A DNA stretch of 36,225 nucleotides from contig SVEA01000123.1 in NCBI GenBank assembly GCA_015057615.1, forward strand, positions 1 to 36,225. Reading direction: 5' to 3'. This document shows, piece after piece, positions 17,410 to 25,007 of the stretch. The notes beneath the pieces were generated by a model. The model was not told where the DNA came from and did no database searches. It saw only the letters and a list, made by a program, of their open reading frames with translations. Both the position numbers and the translations under genes were made by a program. The DNA is from Lachnospiraceae bacterium. Its GTDB lineage: Bacteria; Bacillota; Clostridia; Lachnospirales; Lachnospiraceae. Position 1 is the first letter of the stretch; the number at the start of each line of letters is the position of its first letter.

Positions 17410-17436
17410 TAATTTTTTTCATAAGTTAACCGATAT
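17410..17436 (+). promoter_or_regulatory. Sigma-28 promoter of flaG
   Basis: TAAT (17410-17413), 15 bp, then ACCGATAT (17429-17436) fits the SigD consensus with two changes. It lies about 100 bp before flaG and would give flaG-fliD their own late-class transcript. Confidence 0.65.
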
Positions 17437-17538
17437 AACTGTTAGATGCAAATACGAATGTAAGGGAAGTCAAGGATGGCATCAGAGTTCGTATTTTATA
17501 ACCAAAGATAAGATAGAGCACATGGAGGTGTTGGAAAG

Positions 17539-17949
17539 ATGGCATTAGATGTCGTATCAAATGCAGTATATCATGATAATGTAAAAACGGTTGATCTAGG
17601 TGCCCATAGCGTAGCTTTACAGACAACTACAGGCACTAGGAAATCTTCGGAAGTCCCGGTATCAGAAAAAGCTTCCGGCAGGAGTCAGCTTACTGTGAAT
17701 CAGGGAAAGGTTCAGAAGGAAGTTTCGGAGGAACAGCTTAAGAATGCAATCGATAAAGCAAATAACCAGATGAAACCGCATAGGACACGTTTTGAATTTG
17801 CCTATCATGAGGAAACAAAGCGGGTATCGATCAAGGTCTTTGATAAGGATACCTCAGAGGTGATTCGAGAGATTCCTCCGGAGCAGGCATTAGATATGCT
17901 GGAGAAGCTATGGGAAATCGCTGGTTTCCTGGTGGATGAGAGAAGATAG
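17539..17949 (+). CDS. flaG: FlaG family flagellar protein
   Basis: This 136-aa protein has a variable, polar N-terminal half. Its conserved C-terminal FlaG domain is RFEFAYHEETKRVSIKVFDKDTSEVIREIPPEQALDMLEKLWEIAGFLVDERR, with the IREIPPEQALDM signature at about residues 108-120. FlaG proteins affect filament length or cap function in several bacteria; the mechanism is unclear. TGGAGGTG precedes the ATG. A SigD promoter lies upstream and fliD directly downstream, the usual pairing. Confidence 0.92.
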   Translation: MALDVVSNAVYHDNVKTVDLGAHSVALQTTTGTRKSSEVPVSEKASGRSQLTVNQGKVQKEVSEEQLKNAIDKANNQMKPHRTRFEFAYHEETKRVSIKVFDKDTSEVIREIPPEQALDMLEKLWEIAGFLVDERR

Positions 17950-17955
17950 AATAGT

Positions 17956-18006
17956 CTCGCAAAAGAACTGCGAGCCATTATAAGAATAGCAAAAGCAGCT
18001 ATTCTT
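17956..18006 (+). other. Two hairpins between flaG and fliD
   Basis: CTCGCA/TGCGAG (17956-17961, 17969-17974) and AAGAATAGC/GCTATTCTT (17982-17990, 17998-18006) form two stems without a T-run. They may stabilise or process the mRNA; termination is unlikely. Confidence 0.45.
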
Positions 18007-18067
18007 CCGAGTTTATGAGATGCTATCGTGAAAATCATGGAGTGTAAGAGGAGAAAGGAGAGACAGG

Positions 18068-20362
18068 ATGCCGGTACGAATGACAGGAATGATCTCTGGG
18101 ATGGATACCGAAACATTAATAAAAGGTATCGTAGATGCACAGAGATTAAAGAATAAAAGAGTAGAAGACAAGCAGACCTTGCTTGGATGGAAGCAAGACA
18201 AATGTAAAGAGTTAAATGCGAAGCTGTATAAGCTTTATACAGCGGACTTAGATAAAATGAGACTGAAATCTAGCTATATGGCGAAAAAAGTTTCATCAAC
18301 AAATGAGGATTTAGTCACTGTGAACTCGAAAGTAAATGCACCGGTAGGATCGCATGAGCTTACAATTGGTGCTTTGGCACGTTCACAGTATGTAACAAGC
18401 GGTGTAATTAAAATCGATGCCGATGGTGCGGCGACCGAAGCGAAAGCCTCTACCAAATTAACGGGGCTTGGTATTGAAGAAGGAACCCTAATTAATCTTA
18501 CCAGTGATGGAAAGACCGCAACCTTAGAGGTTACAAATGAAACAACGCTCGCTAATTTTGTTGATTTTGCAAAAGGTGCCGGCTATAGCGCCAATTTCGA
18601 TGAGACCTATGGAAGACTTTTTATAAGCGCTAAGTCAAGTGGTACAAAGAATGCTTTCCAGATCACGGCGACCACTTCAACTGCAACGGCTCCTAAAAAT
18701 GAATTATTAACCTTAACAGGGTATTCCTATCTTAACGCAGAGGATAAGAAAAAAGTTGATGCCGCAATCGCGACTCTTGCAGCTGAGGAAGTGAAAGAGG
18801 GAGAGGAACAGAGCGAAGCAGCCAAAGCGGCGATAGATAAATTGAAGGAATTTGCAGAAATAGAAGCCAAAAGAATCATTGCCAGTAACGTTGATAAAGA
18901 AATCAGAGCGGAGGTCGTTCCTCGTGCCGAAGAGAAAGAAATAAATAGAATTAAGGATCAGGTATTAAAAGAGTATCTAGAAGAGCATGAGGTTACAGAG
19001 GGCGAACTGACGGATGAACAAAAAAAAGAGCTCGAAAAATTACAGGATGAAAGAATAGCAGCTTCTACTAATCAGATCAACTATGCTATTAAAGATGCGG
19101 TTAACAAAGCAATAGCAGAAGAAAAAGGGAAAGAAGAACCGAACCGATATACATTAGCTGAAGAGGCAAACCAGACCGTTATCACGAATGCTATGAATCA
19201 GACTGGTACGGTAGCGGTAACCTATCAGACCAACAGTAAAACAGCCCAAACAGATGTCAGCTCCAGGTTACAGAAAATCGGTTTGGATGCACTTGATGAG
19301 AATGGAAACATAGTTGATAAAGATATAATCAGTAAAGATGGAAAAATAATCGGTAGAATCGATAAGGATGGAAATAGAATCGATGAAAATGGAATTGTAA
19401 TCGGTAGAATCGATAAGGATGGAAACATAATTGATGAAGATGGAAGCGTAATCGGTAGAATCGAAGATGGAAACGTAATCGATAAAGATGGAAACGTAAT
19501 CGGTACATACAGTCAAGCATCTACCATTATAAGAGCAGAGGACAGCAAGATTACATATAACGGCGTGGAATATACTAATTCCTCCAATGTGATTAATATC
19601 AATGGACTGGAACTTACCTTGAACGGAGTGTCAAATGGTGAGACCGTCCACTTAAATGTATCGAATAATTCGCAGGGTGTCTATGATACTATAAAAAAAT
19701 TCATTTCCTCGTACAATGATATTTTAAAAGAGATGAATGATTTATATTATGCCGATTCTACCAGAGGCTATGATCCGCTAAGCGATGATGAAAAGGCAGC
19801 GATGACAGACAAGCAAATTGAAAAATGGGAAGATAAGATCAAGGATTCCATTCTAAGGAGAGACAGTACCTTAGGTTCTTTGCTTGATGCTATGAAAAAT
19901 GCGATGCTGTCTTCTGTGGAAGTTGACGGAAGTAACTACTCCTTATCTAGTTTTGGAATTCTGACCTCCAAGAGCTATTCAGAAAAAGGATTGTTGCACA
20001 TTCATGGTAATGAGGATGATCCTGGTTATGCATCGATGGAAGATAAACTTATGAAAGCGTTGGAGGAGGACCCGGATACCGTTATGGAGGTAATGTCACA
20101 GGTTTCGCAGAAACTTTATGATACCATGCATGAGAAAATGAAATCAATTCCAAATATCCGAAGCGCATTCACCTTTTATAATGATAAAGAGATGGCGAAA
20201 CAACACACAGAGTATGCCAAAAAAATTGCTAAACTGGAGAAAAAAGTAATAGAACTGGAAAGTAAATATTATAAGCAATTTGCTGCCATGGAATCGGCTA
20301 TGGCTAAGATGCAGTCGCAAAGCAATGCTCTTGCTGGAATGCTTGGAGTATCGAATAAATAA
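18068..20362 (+). CDS. fliD: Filament cap protein FliD (HAP2), enlarged
   Basis: This 764-aa protein has the FliD N-terminus (RMTGMISGMDTETLIKGIV), a FliD_C region (KFISSYNDILKEMNDLYYADS, SLSSFGILTSKSYSEKGLLHIHG) and a long C-terminal coil with AMESAMAKMQSQSNALAGML. Many Firmicute FliD proteins are shorter (about 450-650 aa). Two extra parts explain the length: a charged helical insert at about residues 224-370 (Glu/Lys-rich) and a short-repeat block at about 410-480. FliD caps the growing filament and folds arriving flagellin. GGAGAAAGGAG precedes the ATG. It lies downstream of flaG and upstream of fliS, with MITE-like copy D after it. Confidence 0.93.
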   Translation: MPVRMTGMISGMDTETLIKGIVDAQRLKNKRVEDKQTLLGWKQDKCKELNAKLYKLYTADLDKMRLKSSYMAKKVSSTNEDLVTVNSKVNAPVGSHELTIGALARSQYVTSGVIKIDADGAATEAKASTKLTGLGIEEGTLINLTSDGKTATLEVTNETTLANFVDFAKGAGYSANFDETYGRLFISAKSSGTKNAFQITATTSTATAPKNELLTLTGYSYLNAEDKKKVDAAIATLAAEEVKEGEEQSEAAKAAIDKLKEFAEIEAKRIIASNVDKEIRAEVVPRAEEKEINRIKDQVLKEYLEEHEVTEGELTDEQKKELEKLQDERIAASTNQINYAIKDAVNKAIAEEKGKEEPNRYTLAEEANQTVITNAMNQTGTVAVTYQTNSKTAQTDVSSRLQKIGLDALDENGNIVDKDIISKDGKIIGRIDKDGNRIDENGIVIGRIDKDGNIIDEDGSVIGRIEDGNVIDKDGNVIGTYSQASTIIRAEDSKITYNGVEYTNSSNVININGLELTLNGVSNGETVHLNVSNNSQGVYDTIKKFISSYNDILKEMNDLYYADSTRGYDPLSDDEKAAMTDKQIEKWEDKIKDSILRRDSTLGSLLDAMKNAMLSSVEVDGSNYSLSSFGILTSKSYSEKGLLHIHGNEDDPGYASMEDKLMKALEEDPDTVMEVMSQVSQKLYDTMHEKMKSIPNIRSAFTFYNDKEMAKQHTEYAKKIAKLEKKVIELESKYYKQFAAMESAMAKMQSQSNALAGMLGVSNK
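19295..19509 (+). repeat. In-frame short tandem repeats inside fliD
   Basis: The stretch codes for repeated units of the form IGRIDKDGN-xIDE(N/D)G-x-V (GRIDKDGNRIDENG, GRIDKDGNIIDEDG, GRIEDGNVIDKDG). At the DNA level GGTAGAATCGATAAGGATGGAAA recurs nearly unchanged at 19351 and 19402, with partial copies on both sides. Units of 21-24 residues alternate with half units. The recent-looking DNA identity suggests expansion by slippage or unequal recombination, always in frame. Confidence 0.85.
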
Positions 20363-20393
20363 GGGAATAGAAGCATCCAAATTCGTAAATATT

Positions 20394-20690
20394 GATTTAA
20401 GTGTCAAATCCAGTTTATAAAACTACCTTAATCAATTTGTACAATTTATGTATTGATAAGTAATAAGGAAAACATATTTCAATCGCAACACGTGTTCCCC
20501 CAAGTATTGCAAAAAACGCAATACTTGGGTTGAAGTACGTAACGGTACATAAGACCACAAAATACGTGATCTAAGTACTAACGACTTCAAACAGTTGCAA
20601 ATTAAAATATTGTTTCCTATTACTTAAGTTTTTCCTTGATTGTGCAAATTGATGAAGACTATTTGTTTGGAAGAATTTGGTACTCATATC
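20394..20690 (+). mobile_element. MITE-like palindromic element, family 1, copy D
   Basis: It begins GATTTAAGTGTCAAA and ends with a decayed TTTGGTACTCATATC; AAATAT flanks it (20387-20392, one base from the left end, and 20691-20696). Inner arms ATCAATTTGTACAA/TTGTGCAAATTGAT and AAGTAATA/TATTACTT pair as in the other copies. The core hairpin is at 20530-20590. It fills the fliD-fliS spacer and contains no gene. Confidence 0.82.
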
Positions 20691-20737
20691 AAATATAGTA
20701 ACATTAAAATACATCATTTATTTTGGGAGGGATTTAC

Positions 20738-21115
20738 ATGGCGATAAATGCAGCAGCAGCGTACCAGAATAATCGAATCAAGACTGCTTCACCGACGGAG
20801 CTTACATTAATGCTTTATGAAGGCGCAATTAAGTTTTGCAATATAGCCCTGGATGCAATTGATGAAAAGAACATAGATAAAGCAAATCTCAATATCATTA
20901 AAGCAGAGAAAATTATAACTTATCTTCGCTCTACTCTGGACTTTAAATATCCGGTAGCGCAGGATTTTGAAAATGTATATGACTATCTATATGAACGATT
21001 GGTAAAGGCAAATATCCGCAAAGAGCGAGAAGTTCTAGAAGAGGTATTAACACATCTGCGAGAAATGCGAGATACCTGGAAGAAAGTCATGAATAATGGC
21101 AAAGGGATTTCCTGA
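20738..21115 (+). CDS. fliS: Flagellin export chaperone FliS
   Basis: This 125-aa all-helical protein has the FliS signature: AAYQNNRIKTASPTELTLMLYEGAIKFCNIA at its start, then KANLNIIKAEKIITYLRSTLDF, the YDYLYERLVKANI helix and LREMRDTWKKVM at the end. FliS binds the C-terminal helix of flagellin and keeps it unpolymerised until export. It is known to join the FliW-CsrA circuit in Bacillus. I chose the ATG at 20738, with GGGAGG eight bases upstream. Confidence 0.96.
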   Translation: MAINAAAAYQNNRIKTASPTELTLMLYEGAIKFCNIALDAIDEKNIDKANLNIIKAEKIITYLRSTLDFKYPVAQDFENVYDYLYERLVKANIRKEREVLEEVLTHLREMRDTWKKVMNNGKGIS

Positions 21116-21132
21116 GGAATGGGAGGTACAAT

Positions 21133-21612
21133 GTGGATAAAAGCGCATATATACATATCTTAGGTGATTCGTTAGAGAAGAAAGTCTCCGTACTAGATCA
21201 GCTGCTTGAGGCTACTTTGCTGCAGGAAAAATATTTAGCAGAAAATCCGAGTGATATGAATGACTTTGAACATGCATATACAGTAAAAGAAGCACTTCTG
21301 GAGAAGCTTGATAAGCTGGATGAAGGCTTTGAACTGATCTATCGGCATGTCAGGGAAGAGTTAAGCAGTCAGCAGGTTCATCAAAAAGAAGAAATTCTGA
21401 GCTTACAGGAGCTGATACGCCAGGTAACAGAAAAGAGCACGCAGATACAAGCGATAGAGATGCGCAATAGAAATAAGCTGGATAGCTACTTTTCCAAACA
21501 GAAGGAAAGTATAAAGAGCTATAAAGTGAATAGTAAGACAGCTTCCAGTTATTATAAGAATATGGCAGACCAGCATAGCGGGGAATCGTATTTTTATGAC
21601 AAAAAAAAATAA
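21133..21612 (+). CDS. FliT/FlgN-like coiled-coil flagellar chaperone
   Basis: This 159-aa helical protein of unassigned family starts with GTG (21133) behind GGGAGG. It has heptad-rich segments (LEKKVSVLDQLLEATLLQEKYL; VKEALLEKLDKLDEGFELIYRHVREEL; IRQVTEKSTQIQAIEMRNRNKL) and a basic, Ser/Lys/Tyr-rich tail. Size, helix content and position between fliS and flagellin fit a FliT-type chaperone, which in other bacteria binds FliD. I recognise no catalytic motif. It is 17 bp after fliS and so co-transcribed. Confidence 0.7.
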   Translation: MDKSAYIHILGDSLEKKVSVLDQLLEATLLQEKYLAENPSDMNDFEHAYTVKEALLEKLDKLDEGFELIYRHVREELSSQQVHQKEEILSLQELIRQVTEKSTQIQAIEMRNRNKLDSYFSKQKESIKSYKVNSKTASSYYKNMADQHSGESYFYDKKK

Positions 21613-21631
21613 AAATATTTAAGATTTGCTA

Positions 21632-21658
21632 TAAAGTATTACTTTTATCAGCCGATAT
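21632..21658 (+). promoter_or_regulatory. Sigma-28 promoter of the flagellin gene
   Basis: TAAA (21632-21635), exactly 15 bp, then GCCGATAT (21651-21658) is a perfect SigD consensus. Transcription would start near 21666, giving a leader of about 125 nt before the ATG at 21790. Confidence 0.9.
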
Positions 21659-21686
21659 ATATAATGAGTAAAGAAACATTTATCGG

Positions 21687-21785
21687 TAAAGCGGTCAAGG
21701 GAGCGTACGGCCGGAGATGCTTTACTGAGAATGCAGTTACTAAATAAGAGTGGCAAGGATGCTACTTATCATTCAAGGAGGAATT
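21687..21785 (+). promoter_or_regulatory. Predicted CsrA-binding leader of flagellin mRNA
   Basis: Three foldable segments expose GGA. First, TAAAGC/GCTTTA (21687-21692, 21719-21724) encloses CGGTC/GGCCG with AAGGGAG in its loop. Second, AGTGGC/GCTACT (21749-21754, 21761-21766) has loop AAGGAT. Third, ATTC/GAAT (21771-21774, 21781-21784) has loop AAGGAG, which is the Shine-Dalgarno itself. A GGA in a hairpin loop, one covering the ribosome site, is the known CsrA target design. The pairing is my reading by eye. Confidence 0.6.
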
Positions 21786-21789
21786 ACAT

Positions 21790-22629
21790 ATGGTTATTCA
21801 ACACAATATGGCAGCAGCCAACACAAACAGACAGTTAGGTATTACATCAGGTCGTCTGAGCAAGTCAACTGAGAAATTATCATCCGGTTACAAAATTAAC
21901 CGTGCTGGTGATGATGCAGCTGGTCTTTCTATTTCCGAAAAGATGAGAGGACAGATCAGAGGTCTTGAGCAGGCTTCTACAAATGCACAGGATGGAATTT
22001 CCTTAATTCAGACAGCAGAAGGTGCTTTAAACGAGACACACTCTATTCTTCAAAGAATGAGAGAGCTAGCAGTTCAGGCAGCTAACGATACGAATGCTGA
22101 CGAGGATCGCGATGCTATTAAAGCTGAGCTTGATCAGTTAACCGAAGAGATCGATCGTATTGCAACTCAGACAGAGTTTAATACGAAGACACTGATGACT
22201 GGTAAGTTTGCTGGTACAGGTAAAACAGGCATTTCAGAATTGAATTTCCAAGTTGGAGCTAATGAAAAACAGAACATTGCATTAAAAATTGGTGATATGC
22301 AAGCAGCAGCATTTAGTGGCTTAAAGGATATCAAGGTTACTTCCTATGATAGCGCTACTGCAGCAATTACCACCATTAATAATGCGATTACGAAAGTTTC
22401 CACAGAAAGATCCACTCTTGGTGCAGTTCAGAACAGATTAGAGCACACCATTGATAATGCAGATAATACAGCTGAGAACTTACAGGCTGCTGAATCTCGT
22501 ATCCGTGATGTTGATATGGCTAAAGAAATGGTTAAGTACTCTAAGGATAATATCCTTCAGCAGGCAGCTCAGTCAATGCTTGCTCAGGCTAATCAATCAA
22601 CACAAGGTGTACTTGCATTATTACAGTAA
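21790..22629 (+). CDS. hag: Flagellin
   Basis: This 279-aa flagellin has conserved N-terminal (VIQHNMAAANTNRQL…STEKLSSGYKINRAGDDAAGLSISEKMRGQIRGL) and C-terminal (AAESRIRDVDMAKEMVKYSKDNILQQAAQSMLAQANQSTQGVLALL) helical domains. Only about 60-80 residues lie between them, so it has essentially no D2/D3 surface domain, like Bacillus Hag. The exposed Ser/Thr residues in the middle are candidate O-glycosylation sites for the glycan genes that follow. Expression is likely high: perfect SigD promoter, CAAGGAGGA ribosome site, well-adapted codons, own terminator. CsrA control is predicted in the leader. Confidence 0.97.
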   Translation: MVIQHNMAAANTNRQLGITSGRLSKSTEKLSSGYKINRAGDDAAGLSISEKMRGQIRGLEQASTNAQDGISLIQTAEGALNETHSILQRMRELAVQAANDTNADEDRDAIKAELDQLTEEIDRIATQTEFNTKTLMTGKFAGTGKTGISELNFQVGANEKQNIALKIGDMQAAAFSGLKDIKVTSYDSATAAITTINNAITKVSTERSTLGAVQNRLEHTIDNADNTAENLQAAESRIRDVDMAKEMVKYSKDNILQQAAQSMLAQANQSTQGVLALLQ

Positions 22630-22649
22630 TTTAATCCAGTAAACACAAT

Positions 22650-22678
22650 AAGACCGGCCAGTTTGGTCGGTCTTATTT
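22650..22678 (+). terminator. Terminator of the flagellin gene
   Basis: AAGACCGGCC (22650-22659) pairs with GGTCGGTCTT (22665-22674) around a five-base loop, followed by ATTT. One G-T wobble. It lies 20 bp after the stop codon. Confidence 0.85.
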
Positions 22679-22735
22679 CATAATAAAGTCTTTTTTGTTT
22701 CGAGCAGAAAAATAATTGTGATAGATGGGAGAGCT

Positions 22736-23056
22736 ATGGAACATTTAGAAGAAATGGTAATCAAGACAAAGAAGGATATAGAAGGGGTTGCAGAAGCGTT
22801 TTATCAACAAAGAGACCAGGAAGGTTTTGAAAATTTGGTTGAAGTTATCGATGTTGTATCAAAAATTGTAACTTCTATCGAAAAAATCAATGCAGGATAT
22901 GAAATAAGTAAGGAAAGCCTTGACTTGGAGACGAGCCTCAAAGAGGCTACAGAGGCTATGGTTAATAAAGATACCGTATTGCTTGCGGATATTCTAAAAT
23001 ATGACATAACAGATTCATTGGATAATATTTTGAATAAAATCAAAGGACAAATGTAA
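22736..23056 (+). CDS. Small helical protein, partner of the Maf-type glycosyltransferase
   Basis: This 106-aa soluble protein of unknown function is probably all helical. Residues 77-87 (NKDTVLLADIL) and the surrounding helices resemble residues 80-90 (NKDYILFADIL) of the N-terminal module in the gene at 34809. I chose the ATG at 22736, behind GGGAGAG; a GTG at 22718 is less likely. It lies one base before the Maf-type gene, so the two are co-translated. The shared module suggests a role in flagellin modification, perhaps scaffold or flagellin contact; this is inference. Confidence 0.7.
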   Translation: MEHLEEMVIKTKKDIEGVAEAFYQQRDQEGFENLVEVIDVVSKIVTSIEKINAGYEISKESLDLETSLKEATEAMVNKDTVLLADILKYDITDSLDNILNKIKGQM

Positions 23057-23057
23057 T

Positions 23058-24890
23058 ATGTATTATGAGAAAAACATGCAGATATTACAAGAATATAGGG
23101 AACAACTATATCAACTGATAAAACAGCAAACAATAGAAAATACAGATGCGTCAGATGCATTTGTTCATTCCGTATCCACCCGGACAGGTGAACTTGCATT
23201 AGTTGTTGAGAAGGACAATCATCAGTTTCGTCTTAATAGTAGATATAATCCGCAAGAAGAAGCAAGTAAATGGGCAGAACAGTATCATATTAAAAATTTA
23301 AATACAGTAGTGGTAATGTTCGGCTTAGGAAACGGTATATTTGCACGAGAAATGATGAATAAATTAAATGATGATAATCTGATGATCGTATATGAACCTT
23401 CTTTAAAAATATTCTTGCATGTATTAGAAAAATATGATGTAGAGGATATTCTTAAAAATAAAAGAGTCGGTATCGTAATAAAAGGAATAAATGAATTTGA
23501 ATTTCCTTATTTACTTTCTATTACATTAACGTGGATGAATTTATTCTCAAAAGTGGAGTGTGTGCATCCGGGCTATGAGAAACTGTTTGAGACTTCCTTT
23601 CTGGACTTTAAAAATACTATCAAAGACAATACCTTTAATAATTTTTTGACTAAAAATACATATGGATTTAAGGGAAAATCAACGGCAGAAAATGCTTTTC
23701 ATAATCTTTTATACTTGGCGGATTCTGTTTCTATCTGGGATTTAGATAAGGACTTACCTAAAGATATACCTGCTATCGTAGTCGCTGCAGGACCGTCTTT
23801 AAACAAAAACGTAGAAATCTTAAAGCAAGCAAAGGGTAAATCTATTATATTCGCTGTTGACCGGTCCTATGAAACACTATTGGAACATGATATAGAACCG
23901 GATTTTATAGTTACACTTGATGCAGATAAAAAGCTGAAATATTGTGGTAATCGGAGAGGATTTAAAGACACCTTATTATGTAAACTGGAATCAAGTCCTG
24001 ATATCTTGGACAATCATGGCGGTAAAAAAATTATCTATTATTGCAATGATTTTATTGTAAGTATATACAAAAAGCTGGGGAAGAAATTCTTCAATATAAG
24101 TCCGGGAGCTTCTGTTGCGACTGCCGCTTTTTCGATATGTGTAAATCTTGGCTTTGGCAGAATTGTATTTGTTGGGCAGGATTTGGCATATTTAGGGAAT
24201 GTATCACATGCGGATTTACAAACAAGTGGAAACGTAATTAATGACGAGAAAAAAGCGATTGATTTGTATGTTGAAGACATCCATGGTAATACTGTCAGGA
24301 CAAGGCATGACTGGTATGCTTTTCTGCGTTCCTTTGAGAATGCAATACAACAATTATCAAATGTCGATATTATAGATGCAACTGAAGGAGGCGCACGAAT
24401 TAAGGGGACGCGTATTCTTCCACTACAAGATGTTGTTGATCAATATTGTACTAGGAAATTTGATTGTAAAAGCATCATAGATAATCAAACACCAACCTTT
24501 CATAAGAAGGAATTAAGTGGGATCTATGATTACTTGGTAAAAAGCAGGGGAAACTTGGACGAGATCATAGAATTATCGCAGCAGGCGATAAAAGAACTTA
24601 GTTTATATGAAACGAATAGAAAAAATAATGGACAAATGCTAATTAAGAGTATAGCAGAGATCAATGGAAAAATTGAGAAAATGCCGATATTCTCCTTAAT
24701 AGATGAGTATGTTATGGGGAAAGGTGCCAATGAAATTGCAGGCTTATATTTTGTTACAAATGACAAAAAAACGGATGAGGAAATCACATTAAGCAATGCA
24801 AAAGCAATATTTCATAATATGATTGAAGCAAGTGAATGGGTAATTCCACTATTGGAAAATTCGATACATAAATACGAAACTTTGCTATAA
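23058..24890 (+). CDS. Motility-associated factor (Maf) glycosyltransferase, DUF115/MptE-like
   Basis: This 610-aa protein has an N-terminal domain with MFGLGNG (residues 88-94) and the central DUF115 domain. That domain contains VVAAGPSLNK (241-250), DRSYETLLEHDIEPDFIVTLDAD and FVGQDLAYLGNVSHAD, followed by a helical C-terminus. Maf proteins of Campylobacter, Aeromonas, Geobacillus and Clostridium move CMP-activated nonulosonic acids (pseudaminic, legionaminic or related) onto flagellin Ser/Thr. Position right after flagellin and before neuB/neuA agrees. The MptE-like pyrophosphokinase fold shared with this family is a frequent source of misleading database names. Confidence 0.88.
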   Translation: MYYEKNMQILQEYREQLYQLIKQQTIENTDASDAFVHSVSTRTGELALVVEKDNHQFRLNSRYNPQEEASKWAEQYHIKNLNTVVVMFGLGNGIFAREMMNKLNDDNLMIVYEPSLKIFLHVLEKYDVEDILKNKRVGIVIKGINEFEFPYLLSITLTWMNLFSKVECVHPGYEKLFETSFLDFKNTIKDNTFNNFLTKNTYGFKGKSTAENAFHNLLYLADSVSIWDLDKDLPKDIPAIVVAAGPSLNKNVEILKQAKGKSIIFAVDRSYETLLEHDIEPDFIVTLDADKKLKYCGNRRGFKDTLLCKLESSPDILDNHGGKKIIYYCNDFIVSIYKKLGKKFFNISPGASVATAAFSICVNLGFGRIVFVGQDLAYLGNVSHADLQTSGNVINDEKKAIDLYVEDIHGNTVRTRHDWYAFLRSFENAIQQLSNVDIIDATEGGARIKGTRILPLQDVVDQYCTRKFDCKSIIDNQTPTFHKKELSGIYDYLVKSRGNLDEIIELSQQAIKELSLYETNRKNNGQMLIKSIAEINGKIEKMPIFSLIDEYVMGKGANEIAGLYFVTNDKKTDEEITLSNAKAIFHNMIEASEWVIPLLENSIHKYETLL

Positions 24891-25007
24891 CTAAAATATA
24901 ACACTAGCGCTTTATATGATGCAATTCTAAGTATACTATGGCGGTCTAAATGCATCCGTTGTTGCAAATATATAATTCTATAAAGATTTCTTAAAAAGGA
25001 GCTTGGT

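Noticed and set aside
2129-20690. Family-1 elements as integron attC sites or riboswitches
   Set aside because: They lack the paired RYYYAAC/GTTRRRY sites. Their flanking target duplications and presence before unrelated genes fit mobile elements better than cis-regulatory RNA.
2405-20695. The TTGACA inside the right ends of the MITE-like elements as an outward promoter
   Set aside because: At copies A, B, C, D and the 120-bp element I looked for a -10 at 16-18 bp and found none convincing (copy D has only TTGGTA-N16-TAACAT).
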